A DNA stretch of 64,000 nt from Erythrobacter sp. AP23 (GTDB lineage Bacteria > Pseudomonadota > Alphaproteobacteria > Sphingomonadales > Sphingomonadaceae), in NCBI RefSeq assembly GCF_001542855.1, contig NZ_LNBY01000018.1, positions 248,001-312,000 on the forward strand, in the 5' to 3' direction. Within the stretch, counting starts at the first letter, position 1. Each line of letters starts with the position of its first letter. Positions 26,560 through 34,696 of this stretch are shown here, one piece after another. The translations under genes were made by a program, and so were the position numbers. A model generated the notes under the pieces. It was not told the origin of the DNA and searched no databases. It saw nothing but the letters and a program-made list of their open reading frames with translations.

Positions 26560-27579
26560 CTAGACGCCCTCGGTGCTCATCATCTGCTGCCGTTCGAACT
26601 CTACGGGTGACAGCATCCCGTTTCTCACATGCTTGCGTATCGGGTTGTAGAACATCTCGATGTAATCGAACACATCCTGTCTGGCCTCGTCTCGTGAGCG
26701 ATAGGTCCGCCGCCGGACGCGTTCGCGTTTGAGCAGGTTGAAGAAGCTCTCGACCACTGCGTTGTCATGGCAGTTGCCACGGCGGCTCATCGAGTGCTCC
26801 AGATTGTGGGCCTTCAGGAAGGACGTCCAGTCCATGCTGGTGAACTGCGATCCCTGATCCGAGTGGATCAGAACCTTCCCTTTTGGCTTCCTGCGCCACA
26901 CCGCCATCAGCAATGCCTGCAGGACCAGGTCGGTGGTCTGGCGGTTCTGCATCGACCAGCCCACTACGCGGCGGGAGTAAAGGTCGATCACCACCGCCAG
27001 ATAGGCAAAGCCTTCCTGTGTTCTTATGTAGGTGATGTCGGTCACCCATGTCTTGTCCGGTGCCGCGACATCGAACTGGCGGGCCAGCGTGTTGTCGACC
27101 ACCCTAGATGGCTTGCCGCCATAGCTGCCCGGCCTGCGCTTGTAGCCGATCTTCGCTTTAATACCCGCCAGACGACTGGCGAGACGCGCCACCCGGTTCG
27201 GGCAGCAGGTCTCGCCCTGATCGAGCAGGTCGTCGTGCAGTTTGCGGTAGCCATAGACCTTGCCGCTGTCTTCCCACGCCTGCCGGATCATCGCAGTCTG
27301 GCGAACATCTTCCTTCGCCCGTCTGCTCAGCGGGTTCTTCAACCAGGCGTAGAAGCCGCTGGGCTGGATGCGAAGACACCGGCACATCGCGCGCACCGGG
27401 AACAGCGTGCGATGCTCGGCCACGAACGCGTATCTCACTTTGCATCCCTGGCGAAATACGCGGTGGCTTTTTTTAGGATGTCGCGCTCCTCGGTCACCCG
27501 CTGCAGCTCGCGCTTCAGTTGCCGGATCTCGGCGTCCTTTGATCCATCTTCGGGCCGCTTTGCGAACTGTCTCTTCCAT
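26560..27579 (-). CDS. IS3-family transposase OrfB (made as OrfAB by frameshift)
   Basis: This is the rve-type integrase with the DDE triad: D in TWVTDITYI, D in LIHSDQGSQF, E in NAVVESFF. The first 50 or so residues of the open frame overlap orfA out of frame and are not natural. The productive protein arises by -1 slippage at an A7-G run (minus strand, 27467-27474), joining ...DILKK to SHRVFRQGCKVRYAFV. The enzyme excises and reinserts the IS. Confidence 0.85.
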   Translation of the reverse strand: MEETVRKAARRWIKGRRDPATEARAAAGDRGARHPKKSHRVFRQGCKVRYAFVAEHRTLFPVRAMCRCLRIQPSGFYAWLKNPLSRRAKEDVRQTAMIRQAWEDSGKVYGYRKLHDDLLDQGETCCPNRVARLASRLAGIKAKIGYKRRPGSYGGKPSRVVDNTLARQFDVAAPDKTWVTDITYIRTQEGFAYLAVVIDLYSRRVVGWSMQNRQTTDLVLQALLMAVWRRKPKGKVLIHSDQGSQFTSMDWTSFLKAHNLEHSMSRRGNCHDNAVVESFFNLLKRERVRRRTYRSRDEARQDVFDYIEMFYNPIRKHVRNGMLSPVEFERQQMMSTEGV

Positions 27580-27701
27580 GCATACAGCGAATGCTGGCTC
27601 ACGCCGAGTCGCTCGGAAACCTCCGCCACCCGGTAGCCCCGCTCGGTGATCTGGGCCACCGCATCGCGCTTGAACTCATCGCTGAAATTAGCCTTCCCCA
27701 T
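27435..27701 (-). CDS. IS3-family transposase OrfA
   Basis: The 88-residue helix-turn-helix protein (MGKANFSDEFKRDAVAQITERGYRVAEVSERLGVS, shown to the HTH only) ends in a leucine-zipper-like helix (EIRQLKRELQRVTEERDILKK). It binds the IS ends. The A7 slippery run lies just before its stop, giving the usual frameshift into orfB. Confidence 0.88.
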   Translation of the reverse strand: MGKANFSDEFKRDAVAQITERGYRVAEVSERLGVSQHSLYAWKRQFAKRPEDGSKDAEIRQLKRELQRVTEERDILKKATAYFARDAK

Positions 27702-27760
27702 CGTCGCCTCCTGTCCTCAAAATTAGGAAAGAAAGCGTCCACAAATCTAGGGGCTATTCA

Positions 27761-28868
27761 CACCCCGTTAGGCGACATCCATGCGAGGTTTGGGTTTATC
27801 GATGACATCATCATGCCTCATGCGCACGTAACGAATGAGCGGCGGATTGCATCAGATGCCGAGAGCTATCCCGAGCAGTTGACGGAATATGAAACGACAC
27901 CGAAAGCCGAACACCTTCTTTCCCCGGAATTCGTTGAGGCGTGGCAAGAGCAGTTCGGCGCAGGTTTTGACGAAACCCGAGCGCTCGTAGATGCGATTGA
28001 AGACATTGGCATCAAGGCGGAGTCCGCTGTTCAGCAGCTCAAGAAAAGTGAACTTCTAGCGATCGGTGACGGGGCTTGGCCAATTACCTCCTCTTCCGTC
28101 GCGAGCCTCTTAGACGCACTTATCCACTTGCCGCGTTCCACATGGCGGGAAACGCCTGACGGGTTCGAGGATCGCGACCGGCATCCTTGGCGCTTCCGCC
28201 GACAGCTTTCGCTACTACGGCGCCCATTGATCCAGCTTGATGAGGATAGCGATCCAACGCTCATATTTGCTCCTGGCCAGATGCGCGACAGTTTCAAATA
28301 TATGCTTGGAAATCTGCTTCGCGGTGAGTTCCCGCAAACTCAGCTTTCGCCGAAAATGAAGCGTTGGGCTGGCAAGGCTGCCGACAAGAAAGGACACGAT
28401 TTCACGCTGAAAGTAGCGGAGCGCTTGAGAGAACTCGGATGGTGCACCGAGACCGAGGTGACAATCCCCAAGATCTTGGGCGAGCGCCAAGACAGGAACT
28501 ACGGCGACGTCGATGTTCTAGCATGGGATTCGAACAGCCGCCGGGTATTGATCGTTGAGTGCAAGGATGTGCATTTTCGGAAGACCTACGGCGAAGTGGC
28601 GGAGCAACTCGCTGATTTCCGGGGCGTCATCCGTGAGAATGGAAAGCCCGATTATCTGCGTAAACACCTTGATCGCGTCGAAATTCTTCGCGGCAATATC
28701 GACGCTGTGGCGAGGTTCACCAAGGTCGCCGATTTGACCGACGTCGAGAGCCACCTAGTTTTTGCGGACCCGGTTCCATTGGAGTTCGCACTTGCACAGA
28801 TGTCCGAGCAGGTTCGTATCTCACATTTTGATCGCCTAGGCACGGCGCTGGTCTGGGAAGCACCATAA
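27761..28868 (+). pseudogene. PD-(D/E)XK nuclease-like protein, 5' end lost at the IS
   Basis: The frame crosses the right IS end, so its natural N-terminus is missing; about 365 native residues remain. An internal ATG at about 27812 could still give a product. The C-terminal third has NYGDVDVLAWDSNSRRVLIVECKDVHF, a clear D...E-x-K nuclease core of the Mrr/NERD type, followed by a helical region. The upstream part is helical and unrecognised. A large nuclease of a defence system is plausible. Together with the patatin remnant it formed one side of a divergent pair whose centre was deleted. Confidence 0.65.
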
Positions 28869-29060
28869 CTTCGAACTGTTCGAGAACACGAGCGAAACGG
28901 CAGTTTCGTGTTCCAGGCAGTAGGAGATCGTCCCTAGTTCCGTTCAGCCGCGCACATTAGATTGGCGCACCTAATGATCACATTCTTGGGATCAAGCCCC
29001 ACAATACACGGGTAAGGCCCCCACGAAATTCGAGTAGTTGGAACTGTCATCCTTACAGCG
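28869..29060. other. Intergenic gap between convergent genes
   Basis: No gene seen. It contains one chance-level LexA-like match (28873-28887), which lies downstream of both neighbours. Confidence 0.5.
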
Positions 29061-30026
29061 CTAGTGCGACTTCTGAACCCCCAAGGCCTCCAAGACGTGA
29101 GGAGAAATAACATCAGGATCATACGGGAGGCGCAACGACGGCTTTTTATCCTCAACCTGGAACTGTGTGCCAAAGATTTGCGGCTGATTTGTCGCCAGCA
29201 AAAAGCGATCGAGGGAAGCTGCCGCAATCCAGCGTGCGGACGGTTCACCGCGTGCCAGTGCGACCATCGCCAAAGCGTGTGCTTGTAAATAATCCGATGG
29301 CTCTTCGCCGTGTTGAAAGATGAATGCAGCGAAATAAAAGTCCCTTCCTGATTTCAATTGACCTTCCCGCAGCAAACTCTTTGCTCGATTCCGCCTTTCT
29401 CGATCCCGGAGTGCCAGCAAATGCAGCCCTTGGTCATCTAACGAGGCAGCGTCGCTTCTTTCGCGCTGGTCTTCGTCAAAGATCGACGCGATTTCGCGGT
29501 TACTTGGGCGAAATCTAAGGTGACTATAGCGGGCGTTTGAGTCCCAATCTTCAAATGCGCATTTTCCCTCACTCGGAGCCCTCAGCATGGTGAAAGGCTC
29601 AAAGGGTAGCAGTTTAAATGAAAATTCCCCCTTGGTTTGATCTACGGGACTTAACTCGATGATGTCGGGGTTGTCAGGGTCACCGGGATCTTCAAACGCA
29701 ATTGCGAGAGTACCTTCCTGTTCCTCAATCCAAAGAGATCTTCGCGAGACGGCGGGGCCGGACACCTGCCAAAAATCTTCTCCGTCCGTCAGATATTCAG
29801 ACGGTGCAAGAAGAGAGGCACTCCACGCTTCCTCCTTGGTCAAATCAATTCGGAAAATTGCCTGACTTTCTGCACAAACGTACCATGAACCTTGTAGACC
29901 CGCCAAGCTGCTGGCGTCTGTCCGCCCCGCATGCAAAGCACCCGCCCCTAGGAGGCAAAGAGATATCGGCACAGTTCTAAACATTCTCAGGAATGCGCCA
30001 CTTCGTAGGACCTGATCATATCCCAT
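29061..30026 (-). CDS. Secreted protein of unknown function in the ATP-grasp operon
   Basis: The ATG at 30026 (GGAG upstream) gives 321 residues with a signal peptide (LRMFRTVPISLCLLGAGALHAG). The middle is beta-rich. The C-terminal 110 residues (DRERRNRAKSLLREGQ..DYLQAHALAMVALARGE..RWIAAASLDRFLLA..QPQIFGTQF) form helical repeats resembling DUF6624-type domains in my recollection; I am not certain. It follows the ATP-grasp gene by 19 bases. It could act on, bind or export the peptide product in the periplasm. Confidence 0.7.
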   Translation of the reverse strand: MGYDQVLRSGAFLRMFRTVPISLCLLGAGALHAGRTDASSLAGLQGSWYVCAESQAIFRIDLTKEEAWSASLLAPSEYLTDGEDFWQVSGPAVSRRSLWIEEQEGTLAIAFEDPGDPDNPDIIELSPVDQTKGEFSFKLLPFEPFTMLRAPSEGKCAFEDWDSNARYSHLRFRPSNREIASIFDEDQRERSDAASLDDQGLHLLALRDRERRNRAKSLLREGQLKSGRDFYFAAFIFQHGEEPSDYLQAHALAMVALARGEPSARWIAAASLDRFLLATNQPQIFGTQFQVEDKKPSLRLPYDPDVISPHVLEALGVQKSH

Positions 30027-30045
30027 TACAAAGCACTCCAGATAG

Positions 30046-31206
30046 CTAAGCAGAAAGCGCGGGGACCTGCTCACCAATATCGGTCACAAAGCCCAAATCA
30101 GGGCTAGGGAAAAACTTAAACTGCTCAATGTACTTTTGGTATTCCGGGTCACTCAGCACATCGGGAAACAGGTTTTGGGCGCTGGACGCATCCCAGTCGC
30201 TTAGGGTTCCCCAAGCCAGAAAGTGGCAAAACGCGTCGGTGATAGGAACCTCTGGGCATTTATTCTCCAAGAAAAGGAATTGTCCGCTCTCGTTCACTTC
30301 CAAGAAGACAACTTCATCGTCAGGCGTTATGATAAAATCAAACGCCCCATACGTTAGGTTAAGCTCCTTCATTAGCTGCAAGCACTTCTCGAATAAGGAC
30401 GGTGATAGCTCATAGGGATAGCACTTTACGCCACTCAAACCAGACATTCTCCAGTCTACGATTGCCTTTTCATGTCCCTGGGATTCGATCGCTATGCCGA
30501 ATTGTTTCTCCCCGAAGATAGTTACCCTCGCCTCATACTTCTTTTCTATATATTGTTGGAAGATAGCCGGCTGAAGTCTTACAGCTTCGTCAGTGCGCGA
30601 GGAACGTGGCGGGAAAATTGCCGAATAGGCGTGCCAACTCGATTGCTCTCCCTTCCAAGTGTGAGGAAGAAGCGATTTGCAAATGAGCCGTCCTCGAGCT
30701 TTCTCACGGAAGCGCTCCACCTGTTCAGGTGAGTTGGTGATTAGGGTCTGTGGGATTTGCAAGCCGAGTTGTGCCGCAATAATCAGTTGCAGATGCTTAC
30801 TGTTTCCAATCATCTTAGCTGGAAAATCGTTGACCATCAGACTCCCGGCATTCTTGCACATAACATCAATCATCGACAGAATTGATTTCCGGTGAGCTTT
30901 GTGAATTTGCTCTATATATGGCCGATCATCTTCGTGGATTTCAAACTCCTTGACGGAGTCTCCCGCCGTCCGTCGGAGCCAGACGGTATCATAGACGACA
31001 TCAGGACCCAGGATCGTTTGGCTCTCGGTTGAGAATGACCACCCGTCGCCCACGTAAGTGGTTTGCTCATCGTAATAGGGAATGAGGCTTGGCATAAAGA
31101 ATTCGACCTGAACACCCCTCCTCTCCAGCAAAAATGCCATTACGTAGGCCGTGTGATCTTGGGGCTCTGCGACGATAAGCACACGTGGGGATCGAAAATT
31201 GGTCAT
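30046..31206 (-). CDS. MvdD-like ATP-grasp ligase (graspetide synthetase type)
   Basis: The 386-residue protein has a pre-ATP-grasp domain with VVYDTVWLRRTAGD, then MIGNSKHLQLIIAAQLGLQIPQTLITNSPEQVERF (given here as a landmark up to LIT and NSPE), FQQYIEKKYEARVTIFG, YGAFDFIITPDDEVVFLEVN. The order and wording match MvdC/MvdD, the enzymes that form omega-ester and omega-amide links in microviridin-type RiPPs. VFLEVNESGQF holds the metal-binding Glu and Asn. It starts 1 base after the Fic stop (GGAG inside the Fic end). A peptide substrate should be encoded nearby. Confidence 0.85.
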   Translation of the reverse strand: MTNFRSPRVLIVAEPQDHTAYVMAFLLERRGVQVEFFMPSLIPYYDEQTTYVGDGWSFSTESQTILGPDVVYDTVWLRRTAGDSVKEFEIHEDDRPYIEQIHKAHRKSILSMIDVMCKNAGSLMVNDFPAKMIGNSKHLQLIIAAQLGLQIPQTLITNSPEQVERFREKARGRLICKSLLPHTWKGEQSSWHAYSAIFPPRSSRTDEAVRLQPAIFQQYIEKKYEARVTIFGEKQFGIAIESQGHEKAIVDWRMSGLSGVKCYPYELSPSLFEKCLQLMKELNLTYGAFDFIITPDDEVVFLEVNESGQFLFLENKCPEVPITDAFCHFLAWGTLSDWDASSAQNLFPDVLSDPEYQKYIEQFKFFPSPDLGFVTDIGEQVPALSA

Positions 31207-31207
31207 T

Positions 31208-31981
31208 CTAAAGCTCCGAGATACCTCTCTCCAATGCTGTGAATTGGCAGCAGAGTTCGATGAGATCTAACATGAATTGGAGAAATTCCTCCCATCTTCC
31301 GTCTTGGGCCATGCCGCGGAATGCCGGCGTGAAAGAGTTTCCATAATGATAAATCATGGGGCCTAGCGGAAGAAAGGGTGCTGAAATCACTCCTCGATTT
31401 GCAAGATTTCCATGAAAAATTGCGCGCGCCACACGTCCATTGCCTTCTTTTAAAGGATGAAAAATTACGAAGACCGCGTATAGAATTACCGCCTCCAACA
31501 ACGGAGGAAAGGATCGACGCGCTCGGACATTCTTCAATTCCGGATGCCATAGCCGCGAATTCTCTACATTTATGTATTTCCAACCCGCAACATGCCCCAT
31601 CCGTGGCTTGACTATTTCATTGTTGCGAAATTGGGCCACTTCGCCGAGCAATTTTGAGCCCATCTCAATGGCCCACTCAGGGTTGACTTGCCAATCGAGG
31701 AACTGCTCCCATCGCTCGACGAGAACCGGCTCCGAGCATAGCCTTTCTTGAAAGGTCGCCAGGCTCGGCGCGCGGTAAGAAATCCGAGGATGCGTCGCTA
31801 TGCGCTCATCGTGCAAAGAAACAGTTTGCAGGAGTCCCGAGGCTCGAACTTCGCTCCCGTAGCTCCGCCACACTGCATTTTCGTAGTATCGGTTGAGCGA
31901 GGTGACGACACTCTCCAGCTCACAATATCGTTCCGTCAGGTGCGGTGAGCATTCCGGTAAGGTAAATCGGTCCTCTCGCAT
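31208..31981 (-). CDS. Fic-domain protein upstream of the ATP-grasp ligase
   Basis: The Fic core FHPLKEGNGRVAR retains the catalytic His and the GNGR phosphate-binding residues (Leu replaces the usual Phe). The N-terminal part has a typical Fic_N pattern with YENAVWRSYGSEVRASG. Starting at 31981 (AGGG upstream) gives 257 residues; an ATG at 32005 is in frame but lies against a terminator stem. Fic enzymes transfer AMP or other groups. Its fusion in operon with a graspetide-like synthetase suggests a tailoring or self-protection role, or a separate toxin. Confidence 0.78.
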   Translation of the reverse strand: MREDRFTLPECSPHLTERYCELESVVTSLNRYYENAVWRSYGSEVRASGLLQTVSLHDERIATHPRISYRAPSLATFQERLCSEPVLVERWEQFLDWQVNPEWAIEMGSKLLGEVAQFRNNEIVKPRMGHVAGWKYINVENSRLWHPELKNVRARRSFPPLLEAVILYAVFVIFHPLKEGNGRVARAIFHGNLANRGVISAPFLPLGPMIYHYGNSFTPAFRGMAQDGRWEEFLQFMLDLIELCCQFTALERGISEL

Positions 31982-32008
31982 TGCGACCCTATTGAGCAAA
32001 GCCATCGA

Positions 32009-32036
32009 AAAAAGGGCGCCCGTAGACGCCCTTTTT
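32009..32036 (-). terminator. Rho-independent terminator/attenuator before the Fic gene
   Basis: A perfect 10-bp stem (AAAAAGGGCG / CGCCCTTTTT) has an 8-base loop and six T on the minus strand. It lies between the small ORF at 32036-32128 and the Fic-ATP-grasp genes. Partial read-through here would yield more of the upstream transcript than of the enzymes. Confidence 0.85.
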
Positions 32037-32128
32037 CACTTAGTCGGCGTCGACGCCAACGTCATAGTCGGGACGAGGGAATGTGGGCTCCCAAGCTCCT
32101 CTGTCGCCGACTTATTTGCCTCGGACAT
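32036..32128 (-). CDS. Candidate RiPP precursor ORF, apparently frame-disrupted
   Basis: The ATG at 32128 starts a 30-codon frame (MSEANKSATEELGSP..., ending TPTK). From its middle onward another frame encodes EPTFPRPDYDVGVDAD followed by a stop at 32040-32042. One extra G at the GGG near 32091 would join the two as MSEANKSATEELG plus EPTFPRPDYDVGVDAD. An acidic, Pro-rich C-terminal core of that kind suits a graspetide substrate. A terminator follows at once, then Fic and ATP-grasp genes, as in many RiPP clusters. Mutation, sequencing error and coincidence are all possible. Confidence 0.4.
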   Translation of the reverse strand: MSEANKSATEELGSPHSLVPTMTLASTPTK

Positions 32129-32132
32129 GGAT

Positions 32133-32543
32133 CTATTTGGGCACCAGCCGTCCATTTGGATGCGCAGCTTGCTCGACGATGTAGACCACCGGTTCATACC
32201 AAATTGCCCCGGTATCGGGGTCGACGCATTTTTCTAGGTGCCCGCCCCAAACATAGTTCTTCCCGTCGGCGTCGCTGCGTGGCGGCAAGCTCATTGTGCT
32301 CCGTCGCACCGGCATCTTCGCGCGCACTGGCACACCAAAGATGAGCGGCATGGGCTGGAAATAGATGCGGCCATTTCGAGTGGCGCTACGCGCAAGCGGT
32401 CGAATTACCTGCTCACCGGTCTTCGGATTAATGAGCCTCTCGAATATAGGTTCGAGAGGCACGGCGTCGGGCGGCGGATTGGCGTTAGCGTCCACTGTGA
32501 AATTTATACCGCCCGGCGCTTGTCTGGAAGCGCGCGGGCTCAT
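32133..32543 (-). CDS. Unknown 136-residue protein
   Basis: The protein (MSPRASRQAPGGINFTVDAN...) contains paired beta-like segments (IYFQPMPLIFGVPVRAKMPVRR, KNYVWGGHLEKCVDPDTGAIWYEP; each shown in part). No family is recognised. Its ATG overlaps the stop of the truncated gene upstream (ATGA), so it was the second gene of that operon. It ends 4 bases before the candidate precursor ORF. Confidence 0.5.
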   Translation of the reverse strand: MSPRASRQAPGGINFTVDANANPPPDAVPLEPIFERLINPKTGEQVIRPLARSATRNGRIYFQPMPLIFGVPVRAKMPVRRSTMSLPPRSDADGKNYVWGGHLEKCVDPDTGAIWYEPVVYIVEQAAHPNGRLVPK

Positions 32544-33185
32544 CGCTGATAGTATTGATACTTTCGAGGATCAGCCTGATCCTGGAACGGTTTTCGCTCT
32601 TGCTCGGTCCGCGCCTTCTCCAAGGCGCGGAGGCGCTCCGCATTCTCAGGTTTCTTTAAAGCTTCCGCAATAGCCTTGAGTTTGGTCCTCTGGTGTTGAT
32701 CAAGACGCCTGTAGGTATCTTGATCGAGCTTGATGCTCGCGGCGCGGGCCTCGGCCATCAGAATAAGCCTGCGTCCATCGGGTTCACTCAAAGCGCGTTC
32801 AAGTGCGTCTCGCCCTGCCGAGATCTGCGCGGCAAGACTATTCTGTCTTGCGCGGGCGGAATGCTGCCACCGCGGACCGGAGATGCCATGCTCGCTCATC
32901 GCCCGTTCCAGCGCGGCAGCTTCAAGAAGTGTGTCGTCTGCGCTAAGGCGGACCTCGAACATCTTCTTCTCGGTATATTGAATGCTTCGCAGTGAAGGCG
33001 CCACAGCCTCTAGGTCCGCCGGGGTAGGCGCAAGCGCGACCTCGCCAAATTGGGAGGGCCGTCTCAGGAGTTCGTTTTGCGCATGCCGAAGCCCCTTGTT
33101 GCGCGCCTGCTCGCGGAATGCCTGATAGGCACCATCTGCCTGGACAAAGCTGCGGCGGAACAACGCAAGGCTCTGTTCGGTGTGG
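32540..33185 (-). pseudogene. C-terminal remnant of a probable mobilisation/relaxase-like protein
   Basis: About 215 residues remain after the IS end at 33186 (native sequence begins near HHTEQSLALFRR). The remnant is helical and charged (REQARNKGLRHAQNELLRRPSQFG, in part; KLKAIAEALKKPENAERLRALEKARTEQ, in part). Patterns such as A-x-x-x-L-x-x-x-P-x-x-F-G occur in the C-terminal regions of MobA/TraA-type relaxases, which is the basis for this weak call. Its N-terminus was lost at the IS insertion. Confidence 0.4.
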
Positions 33186-33270
33186 TGTCCCCCGTCAGCA
33201 CCTATGGCACAGATTGGCGGTTGTGATTTAAGGAGGATTTGGGCTTCGTCGTAGTGACGAAGGAACGAAG

Positions 33271-33645
33271 ATGAAGCCCAAATCCTCAAGGTCCAAATCG
33301 CCTGCCGAGCAGGTGGTGAAGGACATCCGCCGCAAGACCCGTCGGCATTTCTCTGCAGAAGACAAGATCCGGATCGTGCTCGATGGCCTGCGCGGTGATG
33401 ACTCCATCGCCGAGCTGTGTCGCCGCGAAGGGATCGCCCAGAGCTTGTATTACACCTGGTCCAAGGAGTTCATGGAAGCCGGCAAGCGTCGCCTGGCTGG
33501 CGATACTGCGCGTGCTGCGACCACGGACGAGGTGAAGGATTTGCGCCGTGAGGCACGCGATCTGAAGGAGTGTGTGGCCGATCTCACTTTGGAGAACCGG
33601 CTGCTCAAAAAAAGCATGATCGCGGATGGGGGTGACGACGAATGA
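33271..33645 (+). CDS. IS3-family transposase OrfA
   Basis: In this 124-residue protein the N-terminus is basic (MKPKSSRSKSPAEQVV), followed by the HTH (FSAEDKIRIVLDGLRG..SIAELCRREGIAQSLYYTW) and a C-terminal coiled coil ending ENRLLKKSMI. It contacts the IS ends. Its stop overlaps the orfB start (ATGA), so translation of orfB is coupled rather than frameshifted. Confidence 0.88.
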   Translation: MKPKSSRSKSPAEQVVKDIRRKTRRHFSAEDKIRIVLDGLRGDDSIAELCRREGIAQSLYYTWSKEFMEAGKRRLAGDTARAATTDEVKDLRREARDLKECVADLTLENRLLKKSMIADGGDDE

Positions 33646-34622
33646 GGTATCCCGCATCCGAGAAGCTCGAGATTATCAGGATCGTCGAGCAGTCGCATCT
33701 GCCTGCCAAGCGCACGCTGGATCAGCTCGGTGTGGCTAGGCGCACCTTCTACCGCTGGTACGATCGCTTCCTCGAGGGCGGGCCCGAGGCGCTTCAGGAC
33801 CGCCCTTCAGCGCCGAGCCGGGTGTGGAACCGCATCGGAGACGATATCCAGCAGCAGATCGTCGAGATGGCACTGGAGCAGACCGAGCTGTCCCCGCGCG
33901 AGCTGGCCGTGCGCTTCACCGACGAGAAGCGCTACTTCGTGTCGGAAGCCACGGTCTATCGCCTCCTGAAGGCCCACGACCTCATCACCAGCCCGGCCTA
34001 CACGGTGATCAAGGCGGCAGAGGCGTTCCACACCCAGACCACCCAGCCCAACGAGATGTGGCAGACGGACTTCACCTACTTCAAGATCATCGGGTGGGGC
34101 TGGGTCTACCTCTCGACTGTGCTCGACGACTACTCACGCTACATCATCGCCTGGAAGCTCTGCACGACGATGAAGGCTGAGGACGTCACCGAGACGCTCG
34201 ACATGGCACTGACCGCCTCAGGCTGCGACCATGCCAATGTCCTGCACAGGCCGCGCCTGCTCAGTGACAACGGTCCCAGTTACATCGCCGGAGAACTGGC
34301 CAGCTATCTCGAAGGCAAGGCCATGGATCATATACGCGGTGCGCCCTTCCATCCGCAGACCCAGGGCAAGATCGAGCGGTGGCACCAGACGCTGAAGAAC
34401 CGCGTCCTGCTGGAGAACTACTTCCTGCCTGGCGATCTCGAACAGCAGATCAAGGCCTTCGCCGAGCACTACAACCATCAGCGCTACCACGAGAGCCTGA
34501 AAAACGTGACGCCTGCCGATGCCTACTTCGGCAGGGCAACCGCCATCATCGAACGAAGAGAAAGGATCAAGCGACAGACACTCGAACATCGGCGCTTGCA
34601 ACACCGCAGGCTCGCCGCCTAA
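33642..34622 (+). CDS. IS3-family transposase OrfB
   Basis: This 326-residue integrase-core protein has the DDE triad in MWQTDFTYF, RPRLLSDNGPSY and QGKIERWHQ. An N-terminal helix-turn-helix (RTLDQLGVARRTFYRWYDRF) and a conserved C-terminal NHQRYHESLKNVTPADAYFG are present. It appears intact, so the element may still be mobile. Confidence 0.88.
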   Translation: MRYPASEKLEIIRIVEQSHLPAKRTLDQLGVARRTFYRWYDRFLEGGPEALQDRPSAPSRVWNRIGDDIQQQIVEMALEQTELSPRELAVRFTDEKRYFVSEATVYRLLKAHDLITSPAYTVIKAAEAFHTQTTQPNEMWQTDFTYFKIIGWGWVYLSTVLDDYSRYIIAWKLCTTMKAEDVTETLDMALTASGCDHANVLHRPRLLSDNGPSYIAGELASYLEGKAMDHIRGAPFHPQTQGKIERWHQTLKNRVLLENYFLPGDLEQQIKAFAEHYNHQRYHESLKNVTPADAYFGRATAIIERRERIKRQTLEHRRLQHRRLAA

Positions 34623-34696
34623 ACATCAAACCCAGACAAGGCCCACACTCCGTAAGCCTACGCCGCGAGTTGTGCCAAATGTTCTGACGACGGACA

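Larger units (their letters stand above)
26542..27760 (-). mobile_element. IS3-family insertion sequence, about 1.22 kb
   Basis: The terminal inverted repeats begin TGAATAGCCCCTAG at 26542 and, on the other strand, at 27760 (23 of 26 bases match). Two overlapping transposase frames lie between them. No target-site duplication is visible (left flank ...CGCAAC, right flank CACCCC...), and both flanking genes are truncated. This suggests a deletion or recombination next to the element. Confidence 0.88.
33186..34696 (+). mobile_element. IS3-family insertion sequence, about 1.5 kb
   Basis: Imperfect inverted repeats of about 30 bp start TGTCC at both ends and share GTCAG and TGGCACA blocks at matching distances (about 24 of 30 bases). 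Two coupled transposase genes lie between them. No target duplication is evident (left flank ...GTGTGG, right flank ATCGCG...). The flanks are a truncated relaxase-like gene and a truncated integrase. Confidence 0.82.

Noticed and set aside
28873..28887. A fifth GAAC-N7-GAAC LexA-like match
   Set aside because: It lies downstream of both neighbouring genes and about two such matches are expected by chance in a window of this size.
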